Source: an uncultured Lachnospiraceae bacterium
GTDB taxonomy: Bacteria > Bacillota > Clostridia > Lachnospirales > Lachnospiraceae
Assembly: GCA_910583605.1 (NCBI GenBank)
Contig: CAJTXN010000007.1
Coordinates: 1 to 64,000 of the forward strand
Reading direction: 5' to 3'
DNA length: 64,000 nt
This document shows, one piece after another, positions 51,129-60,799 of the stretch. Positions within the stretch are counted from its first letter, which is position 1. The number at the start of each line of letters is the position of its first letter. Below the pieces are notes generated by a model, which did not search any database, was not told the origin of the DNA, and saw nothing but the letters and a program-made list of their open reading frames with translations. The translations under genes and the position numbers were made by a program.

Positions 51129-53007
51129 TACTCGGGAAGAATTAAGCCAGAGAAGAAAGGAATACAAACAGTCTCTGGACAGCCAGAAAAAACAGATACT
51201 GATATGTGCGGGAACCGGCTGTGTGGCAGGAGGTTCATTGAAGATATATGACAGAATGAAAGAACTGATGAAGGAAAAGGGACTGAAATGTTCGGTGGTT
51301 CTGGAAAAAGAGCCTCATGATGAAAGCGTTGGCATTAAAAAGAGCGGATGTCATGGTTTCTGTGAAATGGGACCTTTGCTCAAGATTGACCCTGTGGGCT
51401 GGCTCTATACCAAGGTTAAGATTGAGGATTGCGAGGATATCATAGAGAAATCCATTATAGGCGACGAAGTGGTAGAGCGGCTGGTATATAAGGATAAAGA
51501 CGGCAATCCCTATGTAAAGCAGCAGGAGATTCCGTTTTACAGGCAGCAGACAAGAATCGCACTGGAGCACTGCGGTCAGATTAATGCGGAATCCATCAAA
51601 GAATACATAGCCCTTGGGGGATATGAGGCAGTTGCCAAAGCATTGTTTGAAATGACACCGGAGGAAATCGTAGATGAGATTTCAGAAAGTTCTCTCCGCG
51701 GAAGAGGCGGCGGCGGATTCCCTACCGGAAGAAAATGGGGACAGGTACTGCGTCAGGCTGAACCTGAGAAGTATGTGGTATGTAACGGTGATGAGGGAGA
51801 CCCGGGAGCATTTATGGACCGCTCCATGATGGAAGGAGAGCCGCATCGTGTAATAGAAGGAATGTTGATTGCCGGTATTGCTACGCAGGCCCATACCGGA
51901 TATATCTATGTAAGAGCGGAATATCCGCTGGCGGTGGAACGGTTATCCAAAGCCATCGGCAAGGCAAAAGAAAAAGGACTGCTGGGAAAAAATATTTTGA
52001 ATTCCGGCTTTGATTTTGAGTTGCATATCAGTCAGGGAGCAGGAGCATTTGTCTGTGGAGAAGGCAGTGCATTGACCGCTTCCATTGAAGGAAACAGAGG
52101 CATGCCGAGGGTAAAACCTCCGAGAACCGTGGAACATGGTCTGTTTGATAAACCGACGGTACTGAATAATGTTGAAACTTTCTGCAATGTTCCGCCCATC
52201 ATTCTCAACGGGGCAGAATGGTATAAGCAGTACGGACCGGAAAATAACCACGGAACCAAGGCATTTGCCCTGACCGGAAATGTAAATAATACGGGACTGA
52301 TAGAAGTACCGATGGGAACCACACTGCGTCAGGTTATCTTTGATATTGGCGGCGGCGTAAAGGGCGGAGAATTTAAAGCAGTTCAGATTGGCGGTCCGTC
52401 CGGCGGCTGTCTCTGTATCAGTGCAACCGAGGATCATCTGGATATGAAATTAGACTTTGATTCACTGAAAAAAGTAGGTGCCATGATTGGTTCCGGCGGA
52501 CTGGTGGTTATGAATGACAAGAGTTGTATGGTGGAAGTTGCCAGATTCTTTATGAACTTTACCCAGAAGGAATCCTGCGGCAAATGTGTTCCATGCCGGG
52601 AAGGTACCAAGCGTATGCTGGAACTTCTGACGGATATCACCGAAGGAAGAGGTACCATGAAGCATATAGAAATGCTGGAGGAACTGTCGGATACCATTTC
52701 CGCAACCGCTCTCTGCGGTCTGGGAAAGACGGCGGCATCTCCGGTGGTCAGTACGCTGAAATATTTCAGGGATGAATATATTGCTCATGTGGTGGATAAA
52801 AAATGTCCGGCAGGACAATGTAAAGCGTTGGTTTCTCTAAAAATAGATGCGGACAAGTGTAAAGGCTGTACCCTTTGTGCAAGAAACTGTCCGGTTGGCG
52901 CAATAACCGGAACGGTAAAAGAGCCTCATGTCATTGATACGTCAAAATGTATTAAATGCGGCGTCTGTCAGAGCAATTGCAAGTTTGATGCTATCGCATA
53001 CGAATAG
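51118..53007 (+). CDS. hydB: NuoF-like NADH/FMN subunit of [FeFe] hydrogenase
   Basis: 629 residues. An N-terminal thioredoxin-like [2Fe-2S] domain (ICAGTGCVAGG, CHGFCEMGP) leads to the NuoF core: GRGGGGFPTGRKW as FMN site, CNGDEGDPGAFMDR, and FVCGEGSALTASIEG for NADH. A [4Fe-4S] motif CGKCVPCREG follows. The C-terminus carries a 2[4Fe-4S] ferredoxin (CKGCTLCARNCP and CIKCGVCQSNC). In bifurcating HydABC enzymes this subunit holds the only flavin, where electrons from NADH and reduced ferredoxin meet. Confidence 0.94.
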   Translation: MRINTREELSQRRKEYKQSLDSQKKQILICAGTGCVAGGSLKIYDRMKELMKEKGLKCSVVLEKEPHDESVGIKKSGCHGFCEMGPLLKIDPVGWLYTKVKIEDCEDIIEKSIIGDEVVERLVYKDKDGNPYVKQQEIPFYRQQTRIALEHCGQINAESIKEYIALGGYEAVAKALFEMTPEEIVDEISESSLRGRGGGGFPTGRKWGQVLRQAEPEKYVVCNGDEGDPGAFMDRSMMEGEPHRVIEGMLIAGIATQAHTGYIYVRAEYPLAVERLSKAIGKAKEKGLLGKNILNSGFDFELHISQGAGAFVCGEGSALTASIEGNRGMPRVKPPRTVEHGLFDKPTVLNNVETFCNVPPIILNGAEWYKQYGPENNHGTKAFALTGNVNNTGLIEVPMGTTLRQVIFDIGGGVKGGEFKAVQIGGPSGGCLCISATEDHLDMKLDFDSLKKVGAMIGSGGLVVMNDKSCMVEVARFFMNFTQKESCGKCVPCREGTKRMLELLTDITEGRGTMKHIEMLEELSDTISATALCGLGKTAASPVVSTLKYFRDEYIAHVVDKKCPAGQCKALVSLKIDADKCKGCTLCARNCPVGAITGTVKEPHVIDTSKCIKCGVCQSNCKFDAIAYE

Positions 53008-53026
53008 AAGAGGAGGAACATAACGT

Positions 53027-54730
53027 ATGTCAAAATATATGATCATAGACGGAATACGTGCAGAGTTTGAGAATGAAAAAAATATTCTGCAGGTCATTCA
53101 GAAAATAGGAATTCATGTACCTACATTCTGTTATTATTCGGATTTATCCATTTACGGGGCATGCAGAATGTGTGTGGTGGAAGATGAGCGGGGAGGAATT
53201 CTTGCCTCCTGTTCCACACCGCCAAAGGACAAAATGGTGATCAGAACCAATACCCCGAAACTTCACCAGCATAGAAAGATGATATTGGAACTGCTGCTGG
53301 CAGCACATTGCAGGGATTGTACCGTTTGTGAGAAAAACGGGAAATGTCGTCTGCAATTACTGGCAGGAAGATTCGGACTGACGGAAATCCGTTTTCCAAA
53401 TACAAAGACGGAAATTCCGATTGATGATTCGTCCCTGTCCGTTGTCCGGGACCCTTCCAAGTGTATTCTCTGCGGTGACTGTGTCAGAATGTGTAATGAA
53501 GTTCAGAGAGTCGGAGCTATTGATTTTGCCCACAGAGGAGCCGACATGGTGGTAAGTCCTGCATTTGACCGGAAGCTGGCGGATACGGACTGCGTCAACT
53601 GCGGACAATGTGCGGCAGTCTGTCCGACCGGAGCCATAACCGTTAAGAGTAATAAAAAAGAAGTCTGGAAAGCAATCTACGACCCGAAAAAGCGTGTTGT
53701 GGTACAGGTCGCGCCGGCCGTACGCGTGGCATTGGGCGAGGAATTCGGTCTGGAACCAGGTACCAATTCAATTGGGAAAATATTTACCGCAATCCGTATG
53801 CTGGGCGTGGACAACGTATACGATACCTGTGTAGGGGCGGATTTGACCATTATGGAGGAAACCGCCGAACTAGAAGAAAAATTAAGCAAAGGGGAAAGCA
53901 AATATCCGCTGTTTACTTCCTGCTGTCCGGCATGGATCCGGTTTGCAGAGACAAAACATCCGGAACTGTTGCCGTACATCTCTACCTCCAAGTCTCCAAT
54001 GCAGATGTTCGGGGCCGTATTAAAGGAATATTATAAGCCGGCGGACAAAGAGGCGGATATGGAAACTTATTCGGTGGCCATCATGCCTTGTACGGCAAAG
54101 AAATATGAGGCAGCAAGAGAAGAATTCGTACGCAACGGCGTGAAAGATGTGGATGCGGTGATTACCACCAAAGAAGTAGCCCATATGATCAAGGAACTGG
54201 GAATCCAGTTCAATGAAATTGAGCCAAGCGCACCGGATATGCCGTTTTCCATTTCGTCGGGAGCAGGCGCCATCTTTGGCGTTACCGGAGGCGTAACGGA
54301 GGCAGCACTGCGGAAGCTGTCTGTAAAAAAGACCAACGCGGAGTTAAAGGAGATTGAGTATTCCGGCATCCGGGGATTAAACGGAATCAAAGCCGCAGAA
54401 ATCCCTATGGGTGACGGTATGGCCAGAATCGCCGTGGTCAGCGGTCTCGGCAATGTGGAACAATTGCTGGAGAAGATAGAAAGCGGAGAAGAACATTTTG
54501 ACTTTGTGGAGGTTATGGCATGTCCGAACGGATGTATTGCCGGAGCCGGCCAGCCGTTCAGCCACAAAGCGGACAAGGCGAACCGTGCAAAGGGTATGTA
54601 CAATGTGGATAAAGAAGCAAGCATTAAACGCTGCGAGGAAAATCCGGTGGTGGCCAATCTGTATCAGGGTATGTTGAAAGACCGGAGCCATGAACTGTTG
54701 CATGTAGACTATACGCATGGCAATAAATAA
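53027..54730 (+). CDS. hydA: [FeFe] hydrogenase catalytic subunit
   Basis: 567 residues. An N-terminal [2Fe-2S] domain (CRMCVVE) is followed by the His-Cys3 site HCRDCTVCEKNGKC and two [4Fe-4S] motifs (CILCGDCVRMC, CVNCGQCAAVC). The H-cluster motifs are TSCCPAW (L1, with the proton-transfer Cys), MPCTAKKYEA (L2) and VMACPNGCIAGAGQP (L3). The last has AGAGQ in place of the more usual GGGQ. It makes or uses H2. It is shorter than the T. maritima HydA because the extra C-terminal [2Fe-2S] domain is absent. Together with HydC and HydB it probably disposes of fermentation electrons. Confidence 0.95.
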   Translation: MSKYMIIDGIRAEFENEKNILQVIQKIGIHVPTFCYYSDLSIYGACRMCVVEDERGGILASCSTPPKDKMVIRTNTPKLHQHRKMILELLLAAHCRDCTVCEKNGKCRLQLLAGRFGLTEIRFPNTKTEIPIDDSSLSVVRDPSKCILCGDCVRMCNEVQRVGAIDFAHRGADMVVSPAFDRKLADTDCVNCGQCAAVCPTGAITVKSNKKEVWKAIYDPKKRVVVQVAPAVRVALGEEFGLEPGTNSIGKIFTAIRMLGVDNVYDTCVGADLTIMEETAELEEKLSKGESKYPLFTSCCPAWIRFAETKHPELLPYISTSKSPMQMFGAVLKEYYKPADKEADMETYSVAIMPCTAKKYEAAREEFVRNGVKDVDAVITTKEVAHMIKELGIQFNEIEPSAPDMPFSISSGAGAIFGVTGGVTEAALRKLSVKKTNAELKEIEYSGIRGLNGIKAAEIPMGDGMARIAVVSGLGNVEQLLEKIESGEEHFDFVEVMACPNGCIAGAGQPFSHKADKANRAKGMYNVDKEASIKRCEENPVVANLYQGMLKDRSHELLHVDYTHGNK

Positions 54731-54753
54731 GATGAATAATTAATCTACAGAAA

Positions 54754-54794
54754 ATAAAATCTGCCGGGAATAGGAGATTTCCGGCAGATTTTAT
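54754..54794 (+). terminator. Terminator of the hydrogenase operon
   Basis: Fourteen-bp perfect stem (54754-54767 with 54781-54794) with A and T bases at its foot. Confidence 0.8.
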
Positions 54795-54894
54795 GGTGAA
54801 AGGATAAAGGTGTTGTGAAGAATAGAGAATCTTCATAAAGATTATGATGTTATGAAAAGCAAACATTGTTTAAATTGTGAAAGGAAAATCTCAT

Positions 54895-55794
54895 ATGAAG
54901 AATAAAAAAACAGTAAGGCAGGGATGGATGACATTTATAAATATTTTCCTTGCAGTTCTTTTTACTTTTTTCTTTGAATCCGTGCTGGAAGCGGCTTCCA
55001 ATGGAAAAAAGTGGTACTTTATCTCTCTGCCGATGGGAATAGGCTTATTCTTGATCCGGCAGAGAACCACAGGCAGGAGCGTAGTCAGCCGGTTGGAAAT
55101 AATCCGGGAGAAAATACGTACCGAAGGAAAGACGGAAGAAATTACGGAAGAACTGGAAAATCTTCTGATATACCGGTATAATAATAAACATTCCATCGGC
55201 AGGGCGGACAGGAGTATTCTGGAAAGTGATAAGATGGAAATATTTGCCGAGGACTGGGAAGGTCTTGAACTGCTGGCGAAAGTGTATGCGGAAACAGGAA
55301 AAACGGACAGGGCTGTTCATATAGTGGAGCAGATACATAACAGTACGGAATTTCATACAAGTCTGGAAATACTTCCGGTGAAATATCAGAAAACTTTATT
55401 TTATCTGATTGCACTGGAGATTTTTATGGAAGCAGGAGATATGAACAAAACGGAAGAATATCTCTTTGAAGCGAAAAACTATATGGAAACATTTAAGAAC
55501 AGGAAGGACGAAATGGGTGCTTCCATTTGTCTGACCCATGTGCGGTATCAGTATCTGAAAGGAAATTATGAGCAGGCGCTGCAGTGGCTTGATCATTATG
55601 TATTTCCGGAGAACACGGAAATACAGATTATAAGACGGGAACTGGCCGCCCGGCTGCATTATGCATTAGGAGACACCGGGCAATCCCGGTACTGGCTGAA
55701 ACAGGCAGAGGAGATCTGTGACAGTCAGTGGCGGAAGGATAAACTTTATGAGGACTATGAGAATATGGTAAACCGCGGGGCTATTTCATTATAA
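54895..55794 (+). CDS. Membrane protein with TPR-like domain
   Basis: 299 residues from ATG 54895, preceded by GTGAAAGGAAAATC. Two helices near the N-terminus (FINIFLAVLFTFFFESVLEA and YFISLPMGIGLFLI) are followed by a cytosolic helical-repeat domain. Its TPR-like units include EGLELLAKVYAETGKTDRAV, YLIALEIFMEAGDMNKTEEY and YLKGNYEQALQWLDHYVF. Such proteins scaffold membrane complexes. The partner is unknown. The stop codon region overlaps the convergent HAD gene by 14 bp. Confidence 0.7.
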   Translation: MKNKKTVRQGWMTFINIFLAVLFTFFFESVLEAASNGKKWYFISLPMGIGLFLIRQRTTGRSVVSRLEIIREKIRTEGKTEEITEELENLLIYRYNNKHSIGRADRSILESDKMEIFAEDWEGLELLAKVYAETGKTDRAVHIVEQIHNSTEFHTSLEILPVKYQKTLFYLIALEIFMEAGDMNKTEEYLFEAKNYMETFKNRKDEMGASICLTHVRYQYLKGNYEQALQWLDHYVFPENTEIQIIRRELAARLHYALGDTGQSRYWLKQAEEICDSQWRKDKLYEDYENMVNRGAISL

Positions 55795-56590
55795 ATTTCT
55801 GTATGACATGTAAGATTCCGTCCTCGTCATTGGAGCGGGTTATATAGTCTGCGGCGGCTTTTACAACTTCCTGGGCATTTTCCATGGCAACGCCCAGTCC
55901 GGCAATTTCTATCATGGAAATATCATTAAATCCGTCCCCGCAGCATATCATTTCTTCGCTGGTCAGTCCGATGGTGTTTAACAGAGTAAGCAGGGACTGG
56001 GCTTTATCCACATTCTGCGGCATGATTTCCAGAAAATACGGCTCCGAAAAATATATGCTTAACAGAGACTTGAATTTTTTCTTTAATCGTTCTTCAACTT
56101 TCTGCAAAACGGAATGTTCGCCGGTCATCAGACATTTGTTTGTACGGAAATTCATATATTCCGGGAAATTCTCTACATATTTGATATCCAGTTTATTGAT
56201 TCTGGATTCTATCATCATGTAGTCATCAATGGGAGTACCGGCAACCACATTGTCATTTTCGTAGGAAATAATACCCACGCCGCCTTCCACCGCATATTTA
56301 TATAAATCAGGAATAACGCTGAGTGGCAGCGTTTTCTGAAATATAACTTCTTTGGAACGCCAGTCGGTGATTTTTGCCCCGTTATAGGAAAGGACATAGC
56401 TTCCATACCGGTCCAGACATAAATCATCTGCCAGACCCGCCATACCCGGCGTAGGTCTTCCAGAGGCCAGAACCACCTTAAACCCCTGTTTCTGGATATC
56501 TAAAAGAGCCTCTTTGGTTGGCCGGGTAATGATTTTTTGCGAGTTGGTGAGAGTACCGTCTAAATCTAAAGCGATTAATTTGTATGACAT
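55781..56590 (-). CDS. Cof-type HAD-family phosphatase
   Basis: 269 residues. The start MSYKLIALDLDGTLTNSQKI has the DxDGT nucleophile. The Cof-type cap and the last motif (CCGDGFNDISMIEIAGLGVA) with the metal-binding Asp pair are present. Cof-like phosphatases act on sugar phosphates, pyridoxal phosphate or flavin precursors; the substrate cannot be read from sequence. The gene is a single unit that ends inside the convergent TPR-like gene. Confidence 0.92.
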   Translation of the reverse strand: MSYKLIALDLDGTLTNSQKIITRPTKEALLDIQKQGFKVVLASGRPTPGMAGLADDLCLDRYGSYVLSYNGAKITDWRSKEVIFQKTLPLSVIPDLYKYAVEGGVGIISYENDNVVAGTPIDDYMMIESRINKLDIKYVENFPEYMNFRTNKCLMTGEHSVLQKVEERLKKKFKSLLSIYFSEPYFLEIMPQNVDKAQSLLTLLNTIGLTSEEMICCGDGFNDISMIEIAGLGVAMENAQEVVKAAADYITRSNDEDGILHVIQKFIMK

Positions 56591-56738
56591 GGTTATATTC
56601 CTTCTTTACTTCTTAAAAAATTTCATATGGATTGTACAGGATAAATGAACATCTGTCAATGTGAATATTTTTGGCGAGCCGCCAAATGCGCCCCGCCTCT
56701 CCCTATCTGCGTCCTTATAGCCACTTTAAATCCAATTC

Positions 56739-57812
56739 TCATCCAAAGAAATACGTCGGCAAAAATCCCCACTTCAAATATTTCACAGCCGGCAACACAA
56801 CACTAAAGTCTATAAATATCGGACAGAATATGATACTGCCCATAATTAATATTGGTATTACCGCAGAAAATATTCGGACATCGGGCAGCAGTTTATAAAG
56901 CAGATAGCAGTATATCGTACATATTACTGTATAAACCGGCAGATGTATCAGCGTCCCCGGAAGCGTTTCCAATCCGTTACAGATCGTTATGGTAAGCAAT
57001 CCGCTTAGTGCGGTGAGAAAAGCGCCGGAGAATATATCTGCCAGTTTACAGAGTGTTCGTGTTCCGGCAGGTAATGCGTAAAAAATTCCTTTCCGGCTGT
57101 CCCTGTATAAATGAACGGTTCCGGCAAAGGAGCCCAGCATGATAAAGAGTGCGGCAATTCCGGAAGCAGAACCGAGAATATAATCCGGCAGCATTATAGA
57201 GGTATCTTTTATGATACCGGCCGGAGTTTTATATTCGAAGGAAAAAGTTTTATCACTGTTTAAGTATTCAGAATAAACCGGCTGAAGCCTTTCCCGCAGA
57301 GAGGAAAGTTCATTCGGAGAAAATGAAAGATAGGTTCTGGTACCGATAAACTCCATGAATTCTTCAAAAGCATACAAAGTAAATATTTCGGAGTATACAT
57401 ATTCTGCGGCAATGGAACCGGCAGCGGTTCCCGGTGAAACAAACAGTTGTATAGTTTCCGTTGTATCGCCCTCTGATAGACGTTCGGAAAAATCTTCTGA
57501 AAATACGAAACCACATTCATATTTTCTGGTACGAACGGAATCCAGCATTTCATCTTTTGAGCTGAATTCCCGGAACGTGATTCCTTCCGGATTTTTGCTG
57601 AGACGGTGGATGATATAATCCGCAGAAGAGCCGTTATCTTCGTTATATAAACCCACACGGATGGTAATAGCGGCATCCTTTAACAGATATTTTAATCCTA
57701 AGGAGAGAACCGGTAATAAGCATAGGATAAGAATAAAAGATACTTTATTCAGCAGACGCTTGATGAAAAGCCGGAGACAGATACAAAACCGGCTATAAGA
57801 ATTTTTGTTCAT
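56739..57812 (-). CDS. ABC-2-type permease subunit A
   Basis: 357 residues from ATG 57810-57812 (AAAGGAGCAAGACTAAT upstream); a frame extending 219 bp further upstream overlaps the other permease and is not accepted. One N-terminal helix (LILCLLPVLSLGLKYL), an external domain of about 170 residues, and five C-terminal helices (SGIAALFIMLGSFAGTV and following) form the ABC-2/DUF type. It overlaps the stop of the upstream permease in an ATGA arrangement. It is the last gene of a four-gene operon with its own ATPase. Confidence 0.8.
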   Translation of the reverse strand: MNKNSYSRFCICLRLFIKRLLNKVSFILILCLLPVLSLGLKYLLKDAAITIRVGLYNEDNGSSADYIIHRLSKNPEGITFREFSSKDEMLDSVRTRKYECGFVFSEDFSERLSEGDTTETIQLFVSPGTAAGSIAAEYVYSEIFTLYAFEEFMEFIGTRTYLSFSPNELSSLRERLQPVYSEYLNSDKTFSFEYKTPAGIIKDTSIMLPDYILGSASGIAALFIMLGSFAGTVHLYRDSRKGIFYALPAGTRTLCKLADIFSGAFLTALSGLLTITICNGLETLPGTLIHLPVYTVICTIYCYLLYKLLPDVRIFSAVIPILIMGSIIFCPIFIDFSVVLPAVKYLKWGFLPTYFFG

Positions 57813-59029
57813 ATTAGTCTTGCTCCTTTCCGAATATAAAGACTCAGTACAGTAAAAAGATATAAGCATATTCCGGAACAAAGAGCCGTAAGCAGGTGGA
57901 AAACCGAAATCTGATTTTGAATCATATCTGTCATTAACCGAAGCATATGTGTGGAAGGCAGATAGTTTGATATTTCCTTTAAAACATCCGGCAGAAACAG
58001 TTCCGGTACAAAGCAGCCGGATATAAAACACATTACCGCTGCCACAATAAATAATAATAACATTCCGCCGGTTCTTCCGGAAGTCAGGGAGATGATAAAT
58101 ACAATGACTCCGGCTGCGCAGAGGCAGACGGCGGCGGTATTAAACAATGCAGCGGTCAGATGGACCGTTACGGAAAGGATATTCAGGGCGTTTAAAAGAA
58201 TGAACAACAGTACAGAGCCGAATAACAATATAAAAAGTGCAAGGGCAACGGAAAGGATTTTGCTCAATGCGATGTGACGGCTTCCGATACCGGCCTGATA
58301 AAGTTTCAGATTCGTGATCCGGCTGTTGGACTGAAGGGTATGTATAAAGGTAGTTCCAAGCATCAGTATCAGCATCACCACACCGGTACAAATATAGTAT
58401 TCCTTAACCGGAACGGCGCCCGTGGCCGAAACCGTGTGGGTTTGAAATGTGGAGGAGCGGTCCAGGGCTTTTGTCAGATAAATACTGTTTAAAGCCAGAT
58501 TCGCTTCTTTTTCGTATTCTAAAACGTTCTGTTCTTTGTAAAAGTCGTAAAGGGTATATACACCTGCCTGAGCGGAATCCAATATGTTTTCCACTGCTTT
58601 GGTAAGTTCCACCAGTATAATGGAGTAAATGGAAAGTCTCACCGGGAGACTGATCTGAATGGAATAATTTTTACCGGACATCAGACTGTTCATAAAACCT
58701 GCAGGAATGGTGATAGCTGCCATGATCTGATTATCTGCCAGTAATTCGGCGCTTTCTTTTTCTGTAGTCTGAATAAAATTACAGACGGAGGAAATGCTGT
58801 CGGAGCCGGTGAGCATTCCAACGATCATTCCGGTCATCCGGTTTTCGTCTTCCAAAGAATAAGCAATGCTGACATTCGCATCATTTTTATTGATATAAAT
58901 CATTTTTCCGGCACAAAAAGCAATTGCACCTGCCACAAGGGATAGTGCAATTGCTCCTGCTAAGATATGGGGTATTAATTTAATGATTCGTTTACATTCA
59001 AGTTTATAAAAAAGAATTAATTGTTTCAT
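57809..59029 (-). CDS. ABC-2-type permease subunit B
   Basis: 406 residues. One N-terminal helix (ILAGAIALSLVAGAIAF), a long external domain (about 40-215) and five or six C-terminal helices (YICTGVVMLILMLGTTF, LSVALALFILLFGSVLLF, GGMLLLFIVAAVMCFISG) give the same plan as the gene downstream. The two permeases could form a heterodimer with the ATPase encoded upstream. Substrates of such exporters include peptides, lipids and antibiotics; none is indicated here. ATG follows a weak site. Confidence 0.85.
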   Translation of the reverse strand: MKQLILFYKLECKRIIKLIPHILAGAIALSLVAGAIAFCAGKMIYINKNDANVSIAYSLEDENRMTGMIVGMLTGSDSISSVCNFIQTTEKESAELLADNQIMAAITIPAGFMNSLMSGKNYSIQISLPVRLSIYSIILVELTKAVENILDSAQAGVYTLYDFYKEQNVLEYEKEANLALNSIYLTKALDRSSTFQTHTVSATGAVPVKEYYICTGVVMLILMLGTTFIHTLQSNSRITNLKLYQAGIGSRHIALSKILSVALALFILLFGSVLLFILLNALNILSVTVHLTAALFNTAAVCLCAAGVIVFIISLTSGRTGGMLLLFIVAAVMCFISGCFVPELFLPDVLKEISNYLPSTHMLRLMTDMIQNQISVFHLLTALCSGICLYLFTVLSLYIRKGARLI

Positions 59030-59052
59030 TTTAGTTTAATCTTCCAAATTAT

Positions 59053-60795
59053 TTATTCACCAAAACCATAGTTGGCCAATGATTCTTCCAGAGAGTCAAT
59101 ACTGTCGGAAATGCTTTCCATAACAGGAGATAATTCGTCCACCGGCATTTCAAAAATTCTATATTCCGTTCCGGATGGTTTTGTGATTTCTTCATTCAGT
59201 TTTGAAACATTGATTTCGCCCGTAGCGGAAAATACAGTTTCATTTTCGGATATGATATCCAGACAGTCAAGCGTGAAAGAATAATCCCTGCCTTCTTCAG
59301 CCTTGTTTAAAGTTCCGTTTAGTTTTAATACAATGGAACCTTCGGATATTTTAATAATGCCTTCATATTTTCCGGTTGCGGTATTATAAGTTCTGTTATG
59401 GTTCAGCACAAAGGATTCGTCATCAAAGGAAATGATTAGGGATTGATTGTGCTTTATTACTTCGGAATCTTGATTGCAGGAATTTACCAGTTCCAGACTC
59501 AGGGTTTCATCCACGGAAGAACATTCTAAACGGAAATGCATGGAATCCCCGGGATTTTCAGTTGAACCGCTGGTGATATAAAGATTAATATCCAGAGTTT
59601 CACCATCTATTTCAATGGAATTTTCAGAGGTAAGGCTTACCAGCTGTCCTTTCGTATTTTTATATATGGTAAAACTGATGTCCTGATTAAAATATTCTGC
59701 AAAAGCATTTCCTGCTGAGGTTAAACCAATGCGGAGCCGAGAAAAAATTTGATCTATAAAGTCATCATATGACAAACCTTCAATTCGTCTGATAGTGAAG
59801 GAAGAATAAAAGGATTGGAAATAACTCTTTAAGAATTCCTGACAGTCTTTATCGTCCAAAGCCAGTGTCAATAAATCTTTTATAAGCAATTCGATGCTTT
59901 CTTCCGAAAAGGTTACTTTTGTTCCCTTATTTCCGTTGGCGTCTGTTTCTAGTTCTTCATAAGAGATACCGGTTTTGATTTTTTCAAAATCCTTTGGGTA
60001 AACGGAAGTCAGCTTGTTGATTACGACTGATAACAGATTGATATTGTTGTCAATATCTGTCTGATCAAACAGAGAATCAATATCAAAGGAATCCAGCATA
60101 TCAAAGTAAGGTTTCAGATATTCCATGGTTTCTTCATCTTCCAAATCATTCATGGATTCGGTAAATAATGGGGATTTCTGAATCTGTTCCCCGATGTCTG
60201 AAGAACCGATGGTAAATACACCGGAAGAAAGGGTTGGGATTTTCAGGCAGATATCATTTTCATCTGCATACAGAGATGCCGATAAGACTGCAGCTTTTCT
60301 GTAGGACAATGAAACGTCAGCGGAAGCCTTTTTCTTATTCATATCCCGCAGAACTTGATAACGGACACCTATTCCGGAGGCATCGGGAACATCTGCTATG
60401 GAAGAAACCGTAACGGAGGCATCCAGTTTTGCAGAGCGGGTGGTCAGTAATTCGGATATTTCTTTTAATCCCATGGCTTCGTTAATGGGATTGGAAAAAT
60501 CAAACAGTGCTTCCAGAGATTCAGTATTGACCGAAGCGGTATTTGAATTTTTTCCATGGCTCAGTACATACCAGACGCCGGTAACGGTTACTGCCAATAA
60601 AATAATAATTGCGGCAACCGGTACAAATTTGGAACGTTTTTTTCTGATCTTAGAGGTTTCATAGTGGCTTTCCGCAGGTGTTTCCTGCGCCGGTGATTCT
60701 GCCGGAGACACGCTTTCGGCAGAGTCCGTCCGGGGTTCCGGTTCGTTTATGGTCCGGAAAAATAAATCACTGATTTCGTTATCATTTTGTGACAT
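59053..60795 (-). CDS. Single-span protein with large extracellular domain
   Basis: 580 residues. An N-terminal cytosolic Pro/Glu/Ser-rich tail (about 1-52) precedes one transmembrane helix (KFVPVAAIIILLAVTVTGVWYVL) and a 500-residue external domain rich in beta segments and Ser/Asp/Glu. Patterns such as LKLNGTLNKAEEGRDYSFTL look like repeated beta-sandwich elements. No characterised family is recognised. It lies between the ATPase (4-bp gap) and the permease pair, so it is probably a dedicated extracellular part of the ABC system. Confidence 0.75.
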   Translation of the reverse strand: MSQNDNEISDLFFRTINEPEPRTDSAESVSPAESPAQETPAESHYETSKIRKKRSKFVPVAAIIILLAVTVTGVWYVLSHGKNSNTASVNTESLEALFDFSNPINEAMGLKEISELLTTRSAKLDASVTVSSIADVPDASGIGVRYQVLRDMNKKKASADVSLSYRKAAVLSASLYADENDICLKIPTLSSGVFTIGSSDIGEQIQKSPLFTESMNDLEDEETMEYLKPYFDMLDSFDIDSLFDQTDIDNNINLLSVVINKLTSVYPKDFEKIKTGISYEELETDANGNKGTKVTFSEESIELLIKDLLTLALDDKDCQEFLKSYFQSFYSSFTIRRIEGLSYDDFIDQIFSRLRIGLTSAGNAFAEYFNQDISFTIYKNTKGQLVSLTSENSIEIDGETLDINLYITSGSTENPGDSMHFRLECSSVDETLSLELVNSCNQDSEVIKHNQSLIISFDDESFVLNHNRTYNTATGKYEGIIKISEGSIVLKLNGTLNKAEEGRDYSFTLDCLDIISENETVFSATGEINVSKLNEEITKPSGTEYRIFEMPVDELSPVMESISDSIDSLEESLANYGFGE

Positions 60796-60799
60796 AGAA

